From positions 1 to 8,470 of the forward strand of contig CALQKL020000082.1 of the NCBI GenBank assembly GCA_943331145.2: a stretch of DNA of 8,470 nt, given 5' to 3'. The position numbers and the translations under genes were made by a program. Below the pieces are notes generated by a model. It saw nothing but the letters and a program-made list of their open reading frames with translations. It was not told the origin of the DNA and made no database searches. Shown in pieces: positions 1-6,933 of the stretch; positions within the stretch are counted from its first letter, which is position 1; every line of letters starts with the position of its first letter. The DNA comes from Chitinophaga pinensis. GTDB taxonomy: Bacteria; Bacteroidota; Bacteroidia; Chitinophagales; Chitinophagaceae.

Positions 1-690
1 AAATGGAAAGGCATTATTCCGATGGCAGAACTAATTACCAAAAAATTTGGCATCCTTGCCCGTTTAACCAATGATGCCAATGCGGCTGCTGTTGGCGAAA
101 TGCTTTTTGGTTGTGCAAAAAAAATGAAACATTTCATCACCATTACACTGGGAACAGGTGTTGGCAGTGGAATTATCATTGATGGAAAAATTGTTGTTGG
201 GCATGATGGTTTTGCTGGTGAACTTGGACATACCATTATTCGTCCAGGCGGAAGATTGCATAAAAGTACAGGCATGCGTGGTAGCCTAGAGTCTTATGCT
301 TCTGCAACCGGTGTTAGAGAAACGGCAATAGAATTGTTAACCATGCGCCCTGATAAAGAATCATTGCTACGCAACTATACCATAAACGACCTGACCAGTC
401 AAACCGTTTATGAATGTGCCATGCAAGGTGATCCAATTGCCAACGAAATCTTTGAATTCACCGGTCAAATTTTAGGCGAATCATTAGCAAACTTTGTGAT
501 GTTCTCCTCTCCTGAAGCCATTGTATTATTTGGCGGTTTAACCAATGCAGGCAATTTGTTGCTTAACCCAACTAGAAAGCACATGGAAGCAAACTTACTT
601 CCGATTTTTAAAAACAAAGTAAAACTCATTTTTAGCGAACTAAAAGAATCCGACGCAGCCATTTTAGGCGCTAGTGCTTTAGTTTGGTAA
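1..690 (+). CDS. ROK-family sugar kinase, 3' part (5' end outside window)
   Basis: The frame is open from base 1 (K-W-K-G-I-I-P before the first in-window Met at base 22), and WKGIIP is a ROK-type segment, so the gene starts upstream and Met at 22 is internal. About 229 residues are visible, against roughly 300-330 for the family; the N-terminal ATP-binding glycine motif is missing with the cut. LTNDANAAAVGE holds the expected catalytic Asp (codon at 73). LGTGVGSGIII is the phosphate-binding turn, GFAGELGH the ROK signature with its conserved His (codon at 229), and LFGGLTNAG lies near the C-terminus. ROK enzymes phosphorylate glucose, fructose or amino sugars with ATP in the cytoplasm; the substrate cannot be told here. 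Unusually, the three zinc-binding Cys after the signature are replaced by Lys, Thr and Ser (codons 262, 268, 283). A ROK transcriptional repressor is less likely but its N-terminal domain would lie outside the window. panB follows 30 bases downstream on the same strand. Confidence 0.85.
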   Translation, partial: KWKGIIPMAELITKKFGILARLTNDANAAAVGEMLFGCAKKMKHFITITLGTGVGSGIIIDGKIVVGHDGFAGELGHTIIRPGGRLHKSTGMRGSLESYASATGVRETAIELLTMRPDKESLLRNYTINDLTSQTVYECAMQGDPIANEIFEFTGQILGESLANFVMFSSPEAIVLFGGLTNAGNLLLNPTRKHMEANLLPIFKNKVKLIFSELKESDAAILGASALVW

Positions 691-720
691 AATCAAATTT
701 CAATAATTCCAATTTCTACA

Positions 721-1536
721 ATGTCTGAAAATAAAGAAAGAAAAAAAATAACGACCCATACCATTCAGTTGATGAAAGATAAAGGGGAAAAAATTTCAAT
801 GCTAACCGCATATGATTATTCTTTTGCAAAATTATTCGACCAAGCAAATATTGATATCATATTGGTTGGAGATAGCGCGAGTAATGTAATGGCTGGACAT
901 GAAACAACATTGCCCATTACACTGGATCAAATGATTTACCATGCACAAAGTGTAGTTCGAGGAATTGAACGTTGCCTCGTTGTAGTAGATATGCCATTTG
1001 GAAGTTATCAAGGAAATTCTAAAGAAGCTTTGAATTCTGCTATTAGAATCATGAAAGAAACTGGTGGACATTCTGTAAAATTAGAAGGTGGTGAAGAAGT
1101 TGTAGAATCTATAAAACGTATTGTAAGTACGGGTATTCCAGTAATGGGTCATTTAGGATTGACTCCACAAAGCATATACAAATTTGGCACATACTCAGTT
1201 CGTGCTAAAGAAGAAGCAGAAGCCTTGAAATTAAAAAAGGATGCTTTATTGCTTCAAGAAGCTGGATGCTTTGCCATTGTGTTAGAAAAGATTCCAGCAT
1301 CATTGGCTAAAGAAGTTTCCGAAAGTTTACATATTCCCACAATAGGCATTGGCGCCGGCGGAAGTTGTGATGGTCAAGTATTGGTCATGCATGATATGTT
1401 GGGCATAAATTCTACATTTAAACCCCGTTTTTTAAGAACGTATTTAAATTTAGCAGAACAAATTAACCAAGCTGTAACCAATTATATTTCAGATATAAAA
1501 TCAGGCGATTTTCCCAATCAATCTGAACAATATTAA
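721..1536 (+). CDS. panB: 3-methyl-2-oxobutanoate hydroxymethyltransferase (ketopantoate hydroxymethyltransferase)
   Basis: PanB transfers a hydroxymethyl group from 5,10-methylene-tetrahydrofolate to 3-methyl-2-oxobutanoate, giving ketopantoate, the first committed step to pantothenate and CoA; it is a cytoplasmic TIM-barrel enzyme. The 271-residue protein has full family length. Visible motifs are MLTAYDYSFA (about 27-36), LVGDSASNVMAGH (48-60), DMPFGSY (90-96), VKLEGG (119-124), GHLGLTPQS (143-151), VLEKIP (187-192) and IGIGAGGSCDGQVLV (208-222). By position, Asp51, Asp90 and Glu122 match the metal ligands known in the E. coli enzyme and Glu189 its catalytic Glu. The ATG at 721 is preferred because the N-terminus (THTIQLMKDKGEKISMLTAYDYS) is family-like; no Shine-Dalgarno site is seen. 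It follows the ROK gene by 30 bases without a clear promoter, so co-transcription is possible though the functions are unrelated. No other pan gene is in the window. Confidence 0.97.
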   Translation: MSENKERKKITTHTIQLMKDKGEKISMLTAYDYSFAKLFDQANIDIILVGDSASNVMAGHETTLPITLDQMIYHAQSVVRGIERCLVVVDMPFGSYQGNSKEALNSAIRIMKETGGHSVKLEGGEEVVESIKRIVSTGIPVMGHLGLTPQSIYKFGTYSVRAKEEAEALKLKKDALLLQEAGCFAIVLEKIPASLAKEVSESLHIPTIGIGAGGSCDGQVLVMHDMLGINSTFKPRFLRTYLNLAEQINQAVTNYISDIKSGDFPNQSEQY

Positions 1537-1540
1537 AAAT

Positions 1541-1572
1541 ATTTCTTTCTCGAAATTGTTTTTTGTTTTTTG
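1541..1572 (+). terminator. weak candidate terminator after panB
   Basis: Five bases after the panB stop, ATTTC and GAAAT can pair across a 6-base loop, followed by two runs of six T each interrupted by G. The stem is short and AT-rich, so this is only a possibility. It sits where a terminator would be expected, before the promoter candidate of the next gene. Confidence 0.25.
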
Positions 1573-1596
1573 CCCATTAACAAACTGTTTCTTTAT

Positions 1597-1604
1597 TACT
1601 TTTG
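1597..1604 (+). promoter_or_regulatory. candidate promoter of the TonB-dependent receptor gene
   Basis: TACTTTTG matches the Bacteroidota -7 consensus TAnnTTTG exactly. The nearest upstream TTTG (1569-1572) is 24 bases away, slightly more than the usual -33 spacing, so the -33 element is imperfect. Transcription would begin near 1610, leaving a leader of roughly 35 bases before the ATG at 1647. Confidence 0.45.
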
Positions 1605-1620
1605 TGCGCTTTCATAATAA

Positions 1621-1647
1621 ATGATTGCTAAACAAAAAAAGCTATAA
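1621..1647 (+). other. possible 8-codon leader ORF overlapping the receptor start
   Basis: ATG at 1621 opens an ORF coding MIAKQKKL, whose TAA stop (1645-1647) shares its last A with the receptor start codon (TAATG). The ORF lies downstream of the promoter candidate, so it would be in the mRNA. The arrangement would allow translational coupling, but in AT-rich DNA an ORF this short easily arises by chance, and no ribosome-binding site is visible. Confidence 0.2.
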
Positions 1648-3548
1648 TGAAGAAAATTTATTCGATTTGGGTGTTAATGATTTCTGTTTCAGCAAACGCG
1701 CAAGAGTATACCAATTTAGAAGAAGTAAACATTACCAACAATCGAGCTGCTTTTCAAAAAAACAGTATTGCAGGAAAATATATTACCGTTATAGATGGTA
1801 AATCATTCAATCAATTAGCCGTATTAAGTATAGATGATTTACTAAAAATAGAAGGTGGCATTGAAGTACAACAAAGAGGCCCAGCAGGTTCTCAATCAGA
1901 CATTGTGATTCGTGGAGCAACGTATCAGCAAATATTGGTTTTAATAGATGGCATCAAAATAAACGATCCCATAACTGGTCACTTTTCAGGTTACATACCT
2001 GTTGCACCAGGCGATATCAAAAGAATCGAAATTTTAAAAGGCCCTGCTTCTGCAATTTATGGATCAGAAGCGGTTGGTGGGGTGATAAACATAATAACAC
2101 ACTCGTTCTCTGCATTCAAAAAAGAAAAAAAGCAAAAAGGTTCGATTACCAATACCATTGGAGAATTTGGATTAATATCCCTAAATAGTTTCGCATCAAT
2201 CACAAACGAGAAAATAAATCTATCACTTGGCGTGCTTTCAAACAATACCCGAGGACAATTACTGCGTTCAAACAACCGTGGCTATTTTTATAACAATACC
2301 ATTTCAGCAAGTGCAAATATCCAATTAGCCCCAAAATGGCAATTGATGTGGAGAAGTAGCATTGATATGCGTGATTTTGCCGCTCAAAATTTTTATACCA
2401 CTTTCCAAAGTGACACAGCAACTGAAAAAGTAAATTCCATTTGGAATCAAGTAAGAGTAAAGCAAACGAATGTAAAATCAATCAATCAATTTGATGTGGT
2501 ATATAAGCATACAAAAGATAACTATTTATACAACAATGCATCAATTGCCAATGATAACAAATCTAATTTAATCACTTTGAATTATTTACATGCTACCGTT
2601 TTAAATCCCAATTTGAACATACAATATGGTGCAAGCATAGAAAACAAAAGCATCGTTTCGAATGATAGAGGAAATCACCAAAACAACCATGGTGCTATAT
2701 TTGGGGCTGCAACAATAAAATACAAATCTTTAAATTTAAATCCAGGTTTACGATTGGTAAATGACCAAAATTATGGAACCGAAATCATTCCTCAATTAAA
2801 CACCTCGTTCGAAAAAAACAAATTTGTGATTAGAGGCGGAATCGGAAGAGCAATACGAGCAGCTGATTTTACAGAGCGATATAATAATTACAATAAAGTT
2901 TTGGTTAAAGGTGGGAGTATAGGCAACCCAGATTTAACAGTTGAAAAATCTTGGAATTATGAATTGGGTGTTGATTTCAAAACTAAAAATTTAAAAGTAT
3001 CTGCAACAGGATTTATAAGAAATCAAGAAAAAGTGATAGATTTTGTTTCTACCCCATTTTATCAAATTCCACGAAATCAAAATTTGGATAGCACTGGGAA
3101 ATTTGCTTATGCAAAAAATGTAAAATCAGTTGATACAAAAGGACTTGAATTTTCCGCAAAATACAATTGGAAAATAAACAAAAACATCAACCTTAATTTA
3201 TCTGGTTCGGCTTTATTATTAAATTCAAATACAAGCGATAGCTTACCAACATTCTATATTTTATCACACGCAAAGTTTTTACTTCAAAATAGTTTAGTTG
3301 TAAACTTGTACAACTTCGAATTTTCAATAAGTACTATTTATAAAGAAAGAACAGCTGCTCAAGCAGCAGCCATTAATGCGGTAAATGGCAAAAGCTATTT
3401 ATTAGCCAATGGTAAAATGCAATATCATTTTAATGCTTTTTCTGTATTCGGTTCGGTACAAAACATTGGAAATATTTCCTACAGTGATATTTTAGGAAGT
3501 AGAATGCCTAATCGGTGGATAAATGCTGGAATAAGTGCACAATTCTAA
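1647..3548 (+). CDS. BtuB-like TonB-dependent outer-membrane receptor
   Basis: This is a predicted outer-membrane beta-barrel that imports a scarce ligand using energy passed by TonB-ExbBD. Residues 1-18 form a signal peptide with likely cleavage after SANA. LEEVNI (24-29) is a plausible TonB box. The plug domain spans about 38-155, with DIVIRGATYQQILVLIDG (85-102), NDPITGH and IKRIEILKGPASAIYGSEA (124-142) followed by GGVINIIT. The rest is barrel, alternating polar and hydrophobic strands and ending in aromatic Phe (GISAQF), the usual outer-membrane assembly signal. At 633 residues it is close to the size of E. coli BtuB and lacks the N-terminal CarboxypepD_reg-like domain of the large SusC receptors. 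The plug resembles the cobalamin/siderophore group, but the ligand cannot be read from sequence: the 110-base upstream gap is too small for a cobalamin riboswitch and no B12, iron or SusD-like gene adjoins. It is probably transcribed alone. Confidence 0.92.
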   Translation: MKKIYSIWVLMISVSANAQEYTNLEEVNITNNRAAFQKNSIAGKYITVIDGKSFNQLAVLSIDDLLKIEGGIEVQQRGPAGSQSDIVIRGATYQQILVLIDGIKINDPITGHFSGYIPVAPGDIKRIEILKGPASAIYGSEAVGGVINIITHSFSAFKKEKKQKGSITNTIGEFGLISLNSFASITNEKINLSLGVLSNNTRGQLLRSNNRGYFYNNTISASANIQLAPKWQLMWRSSIDMRDFAAQNFYTTFQSDTATEKVNSIWNQVRVKQTNVKSINQFDVVYKHTKDNYLYNNASIANDNKSNLITLNYLHATVLNPNLNIQYGASIENKSIVSNDRGNHQNNHGAIFGAATIKYKSLNLNPGLRLVNDQNYGTEIIPQLNTSFEKNKFVIRGGIGRAIRAADFTERYNNYNKVLVKGGSIGNPDLTVEKSWNYELGVDFKTKNLKVSATGFIRNQEKVIDFVSTPFYQIPRNQNLDSTGKFAYAKNVKSVDTKGLEFSAKYNWKINKNINLNLSGSALLLNSNTSDSLPTFYILSHAKFLLQNSLVVNLYNFEFSISTIYKERTAAQAAAINAVNGKSYLLANGKMQYHFNAFSVFGSVQNIGNISYSDILGSRMPNRWINAGISAQF

Positions 3549-3559
3549 TTAACTAAAGC

Positions 3560-3592
3560 TTGAATTAAAAGCCAATTTAACCTTTAACTTTA
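3560..3592 (+). promoter_or_regulatory. candidate promoter of the aldehyde dehydrogenase gene
   Basis: TTG at 3560-3562 and TAACTTTA at 3585-3592 are 22 bases apart, agreeing with the Bacteroidota pattern TTG-N17-23-TAnnTTTG except for the final base. The start codon lies 15 bases after the -7 element, which predicts a very short, A-rich leader. Confidence 0.45.
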
Positions 3593-3607
3593 CAAAAAAT
3601 AAAAACC

Positions 3608-5131
3608 ATGAACTTTTTAAAAACCCTTCAAATTCAGTCGAAAAATCCAGGAGTCTCCACCGGATCCACTTGGATTAAAACAAACGCTGAAATCATTTCT
3701 TCTTACTCTCCTGTAGATGGAAGCTTAATCGGATCTGTAGTTTCTGCTGATAAAAAAGCATACGATGCAGTTGTAACAAAAGCACAAAAAGCTTTTGAAG
3801 AATGGCGCATGTGGCCAGCGCCAAAAAGAGGTGAAATTGTTCGCCAATTGGGTGAAGAGCTGCGAAAATTTAAAGACCCATTGGGTAAACTAGTAAGCTA
3901 TGAAATGGGTAAAAGTTTGCAAGAAGGATTAGGTGAAGTGCAGGAAATGATTGACATCTGTGATTTTGCAGTTGGCTTATCAAGACAATTACACGGATTA
4001 ACCATGCATAGCGAGCGCCCAGGGCATAGAATGTACGAGCAATATCATCCATTAGGCATTGTAGGAATCATATCGGCATTTAATTTCCCAGTAGCTGTTT
4101 GGAGCTGGAATACTATGTTGGCTTGGATTTGCGGAGATGTAGCCATTTGGAAACCAAGCGAAAAAACACCGCTTTGTGGTATTGCGTGTCAAAAAATCAT
4201 TCAAACCGTTTTCAAAAAAAATAACGTTCCAGAAGGTGTAAGTTGCTTAGTAAGTGGCGGCAGAGAAGTTGGCGAATGGATGAGCAATGATGTGCGTGTG
4301 CCTTTAGTTTCTGCAACTGGAAGCACAAGAATGGGTAAAGCAGTAGCAGCCTCTGTTGGTCAACGTTTAGGTAGAAGCTTATTGGAATTGGGTGGAAACA
4401 ATGCCATCATCATTTCAAAAGAAGCCGATTTAAACATAGCTATGATTGCAGCTACATTTGGTGCAGTGGGTACAGCCGGACAACGTTGTACAACAACAAG
4501 AAGATTGATTATTCATGAAAAGATTTACAACAAGTTCAAAGACATGTTGATTCATGCGTATAAACAATTGAAAATTGGAAACCCATTAAATGAAAAAAAT
4601 CATGTTGGGCCATTGATTGATAAAGATGCGGTAAGCATGTATTTGTCAGCAATAGAAAAATGTAAAGCAGAAGGTGGAAAGTTTATTGTTGAAGGTGGTG
4701 TATTAAAAGGAAAAGGATACGAAAGCGGTTGTTATGTAAAACCATGTATTGCAGAAGCAAAAAATAGTTTTGAAATTGTACAACATGAAACCTTTGCACC
4801 TATTTTATACATCATGAAATACAAATCGATGGATGAGGCGATAGCGATGCAAAACGGGGTTCCGCAAGGACTTTCATCTTCAATAGTAACCAACAATTTA
4901 CGCGAGGCAGAGCGTTTCTTATCACAAGCAGGAAGTGATTGTGGAATTGCAAACGTAAACATTGGAACATCAGGAGCGGAAATAGGTGGCGCATTTGGGG
5001 GAGAGAAAGAAACAGGCGGTGGAAGAGAAAGCGGCAGTGATGCTTGGAAAGTATATATGCGTAGACAAACCAATACCATCAATTATACAGATCGTCTTCC
5101 TTTAGCACAAGGGATCAAATTTGATTTGTAA
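3608..5131 (+). CDS. amaB: ALDH7-family dehydrogenase, L-2-aminoadipate 6-semialdehyde dehydrogenase (antiquitin type)
   Basis: This enzyme is expected to oxidise 2-aminoadipate 6-semialdehyde (in equilibrium with piperideine-6-carboxylate) to 2-aminoadipate with NAD+ in the cytoplasm, a step of lysine catabolism. All aldehyde dehydrogenase elements are present: Asn159 in AFNFPVAV, Lys182 in WKPSE, the GSTRMG turn (238-243), general base Glu260 in LELGGNNA, and nucleophile Cys294 in GQRCTT. Long stretches match recalled human ALDH7A1: PAPKRGEIVRQ, GEVQE..DICD.AVGLSR, SLLELGGNNAII, AVGTAGQRCTT, GSDCGIVNVN-like, TSGAEIGGAFGGEK and the C-terminal LPLAQGIKF. The GEVQE Glu and the Arg pair after CTTT fall where antiquitin recognises the aminoadipate head group, favouring this substrate over betaine or succinic semialdehyde. 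The 507-residue length is normal. No other lysine-degradation gene is nearby. The symbol follows the Pseudomonas orthologue; family 7 assignment is firmer than the exact substrate. Confidence 0.9.
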   Translation: MNFLKTLQIQSKNPGVSTGSTWIKTNAEIISSYSPVDGSLIGSVVSADKKAYDAVVTKAQKAFEEWRMWPAPKRGEIVRQLGEELRKFKDPLGKLVSYEMGKSLQEGLGEVQEMIDICDFAVGLSRQLHGLTMHSERPGHRMYEQYHPLGIVGIISAFNFPVAVWSWNTMLAWICGDVAIWKPSEKTPLCGIACQKIIQTVFKKNNVPEGVSCLVSGGREVGEWMSNDVRVPLVSATGSTRMGKAVAASVGQRLGRSLLELGGNNAIIISKEADLNIAMIAATFGAVGTAGQRCTTTRRLIIHEKIYNKFKDMLIHAYKQLKIGNPLNEKNHVGPLIDKDAVSMYLSAIEKCKAEGGKFIVEGGVLKGKGYESGCYVKPCIAEAKNSFEIVQHETFAPILYIMKYKSMDEAIAMQNGVPQGLSSSIVTNNLREAERFLSQAGSDCGIANVNIGTSGAEIGGAFGGEKETGGGRESGSDAWKVYMRRQTNTINYTDRLPLAQGIKFDL

Positions 5132-5179
5132 TATTATCTTAAAATAAATCAAACACTACAATCAATAAACCAAAACGTA

Positions 5180-5187
5180 TAGTTTTA
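5180..5187 (+). promoter_or_regulatory. weak candidate -7 element before the S8 protease gene
   Basis: TAGTTTTA differs from TAnnTTTG only in its last base and lies 14 bases before the start codon, similar to the aldehyde dehydrogenase promoter. No TTG is present at the expected upstream distance in this 70-base gap, so the call is weak. No hairpin terminator for the preceding gene was seen here either, so read-through is possible. Confidence 0.25.
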
Positions 5188-5201
5188 CAAAAATTTTAAA
5201 C

Positions 5202-6863
5202 ATGCAAAAATCATTTCTACTATTAATTGCTGGAGCATTTGTCTTTAATAGTTCATTTTCTCAATCAACTGAAAATTCAGATAAAAAAGCGCCAAATGGT
5301 TGGCATCAGTTAGACAAAAGCGAAACAGGATTTAATGGAATTAGTCTTAACAAAGCTTATGAATTTTTAAAAGCTAAAAATCTTAAAAGCAAAAAAGTGC
5401 TTGTTGCAGTAATTGATAGCGGAATTGACACATTACACGAAGATTTAAAACCAGTAATGTGGACTAATCCAAAAGAAATACCAGGAAACGGAAAAGACGA
5501 TGATAAAAACGGATATATAGATGACGTACATGGATGGAATTTCATAGGCGGTAAAGATGGTAAAAATGTTAAAGAAGATTCTTATGAAGGGGCAAGGGTT
5601 TATCACCAATTAAAACAAAAATGGGATGGCTTAACCATTACGGAATCAAATTTATCTGCAGCAGATTTAAAATCATATCAAACTTATTTAAGGGCAAAAA
5701 GCAAAGTAGTTGGTGAAATTGATGAAGCGGAAGTAGGTTACTTAAAAACATTATATCCAAAGTTCTTGGCTGGTGATTCCATTTTAAGAAAAGAAATTGG
5801 AAAAGAAGCATATAATGGAAATGATTTAAGAGACAATAACACAACGAATGCTGATGCAAAAATGACAAAGAATTTGATTTTGAGTATATCAAAATCAAAT
5901 GATAGTTATGATATAACCAATCAGCAACTCATCGATGAAATTGGTGGTCAGCTTAGAAAAGCGAATGCAGCTGTTGAAGCACCACCTACATTTAGAAAAG
6001 ACATCGTAAAAGATAACGAAAACGATTTTAATGATAGAAACTATGGCAATAATGACATCATGGCTTCTACCCCATTTCACGGAACACATTGTGCTGGAAT
6101 TATTGGCGCTGCAAGAAACAACAACACAGGAATAGATGGGATTGCGGACAATGTATCCATTATGATGCTCAGAGCTGTGCCTGATGGCGATGAACATGAT
6201 AAAGACATTGCATTAGCAATTAGATATGCAGTTGACAATGGCGCGAAAATTATTAGCATGAGTTTTGGAAAAGATTTTTCACCAGAAAAACATTGGGTAG
6301 ATGAAGCATTTAGATATGCTGAAAAGAAAGGTGTTTTATTGATACATGCCGCAGGAAATGACGCTAAAAATATAGACACCGCTTATAATTTCCCAAATCC
6401 TGTATTTGAAAATGGTTCAGGAAAAGCATCTAATGTTATTACAGTTGGGGCAAGTGGTGATGAAAAAACAGGCGGACTTACTGCTTCATTTAGCAATTTT
6501 GGTAAAAATGAAGTAGATGTATTTGCACCTGGTGTAAATATTTATTCAACCATTCCTGGAGGCAATACTTATGGCAATGCAAGTGGAACAAGTATGGCTT
6601 GTCCAGTTGTTGCTGGCATTGCAGCATTGATTCTTGAATATTATCCTACGCTAACTTCTACAGAATTAAAAATGATTATCGAAAGATCGGCGGTTGTTTG
6701 TACGCAAGAAGTAAACAAGCCTGGGACGGATGAAAAAGTAAAATTAAATGAGTTGTCTAAAACTGGTGCTTTTGCTAATGCATTTGAAGCAGTTAAAATG
6801 GCGGATGCAATTGCTAAGTTAAATGCTAAACCAAAAACATCTTCTGATAAAAAATCCAAATAA
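5202..6863 (+). CDS. secreted S8-family (subtilisin-like) serine protease with large insertion
   Basis: This 553-residue protein is an endopeptidase predicted to act outside the cytoplasm. A signal peptide covers about residues 1-20 (MQKSFLLLIAGAFVFNSSFS, Gln21 next). The catalytic triad is complete: Asp72 in AVIDSGID, His293 in FHGTHCAG and Ser464 in GTSMACPV, with oxyanion Asn386 in AAGND. An acidic NGKDDDKNGYIDD loop (96-108) looks calcium-binding. Asp and His are 221 residues apart, against 32 in subtilisin BPN'; the extra segment, about 115-285, is charged and probably helical. I recall similar insertions in other Bacteroidota S8 peptidases. No I9-type propeptide domain is recognisable in the roughly 50 residues between signal and catalytic domain. 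The C-terminus is a short Lys/Ser-rich tail, with no evident type IX sorting domain or transmembrane anchor, so the protein is periplasmic or released. Its substrate is unknown. The gene is followed directly by a strong hairpin terminator. Confidence 0.93.
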   Translation: MQKSFLLLIAGAFVFNSSFSQSTENSDKKAPNGWHQLDKSETGFNGISLNKAYEFLKAKNLKSKKVLVAVIDSGIDTLHEDLKPVMWTNPKEIPGNGKDDDKNGYIDDVHGWNFIGGKDGKNVKEDSYEGARVYHQLKQKWDGLTITESNLSAADLKSYQTYLRAKSKVVGEIDEAEVGYLKTLYPKFLAGDSILRKEIGKEAYNGNDLRDNNTTNADAKMTKNLILSISKSNDSYDITNQQLIDEIGGQLRKANAAVEAPPTFRKDIVKDNENDFNDRNYGNNDIMASTPFHGTHCAGIIGAARNNNTGIDGIADNVSIMMLRAVPDGDEHDKDIALAIRYAVDNGAKIISMSFGKDFSPEKHWVDEAFRYAEKKGVLLIHAAGNDAKNIDTAYNFPNPVFENGSGKASNVITVGASGDEKTGGLTASFSNFGKNEVDVFAPGVNIYSTIPGGNTYGNASGTSMACPVVAGIAALILEYYPTLTSTELKMIIERSAVVCTQEVNKPGTDEKVKLNELSKTGAFANAFEAVKMADAIAKLNAKPKTSSDKKSK

Positions 6864-6872
6864 TTAAAACTT

Positions 6873-6918
6873 AAAATATTAAAAAAGCCGCAAAAATTTG
6901 CGGCTTTTTTAATATTTT
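6873..6918. terminator. bidirectional rho-independent terminator between convergent genes
   Basis: Two perfectly complementary 22-base arms (6873-6894 and 6897-6918) flank a 2-base centre. The core is GCCGC/GCGGC bordered by A and T runs. Read on either strand, the GC stem is followed by six T, then AATATTTT. It lies 9 bases after the protease stop codon and 15 bases beyond the pyrB stop on the other strand, so it can end both transcripts. Confidence 0.93.
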
Positions 6919-6933
6919 TTATTTATACTGATT

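Noticed and set aside
22..24. ATG as the true start of the ROK gene
   Set aside because: The frame is open to base 1 and the preceding codons give WKGIIP, which matches ROK proteins, so the gene begins upstream of the window.
2200..2481. 93-codon antisense open frame inside the TonB-receptor gene
   Set aside because: The composition is Leu/Cys/His-rich as expected from reverse reading of an AT-rich barrel gene, and there is no promoter or conserved domain.
2476..2490. Short AATC tandem repeat
   Set aside because: It has only three to four units within coding sequence of the receptor, with no frame effect visible, and is too short to call a phase-variable tract.
3354..3367. GCTGCT/AGCAGC inverted repeat with 2-base centre
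   Set aside because: It encodes an Ala-Ala-Gln-Ala-Ala run in the receptor, lacks a T tract, and is best explained by codon repetition.
4732..5082. 116-codon open frame antisense to the aldehyde dehydrogenase gene
   Set aside because: It is low-complexity (Pro/Ser-rich), has no recognisable motif, and lies opposite strongly conserved codons of a certain gene. It is a shadow frame.
5895..6379. Two antisense open frames of 100 codons each, opposite the S8 protease gene
   Set aside because: They overlap each other and the catalytic-domain coding region, have no family features, and are explained by codon use on the + strand.
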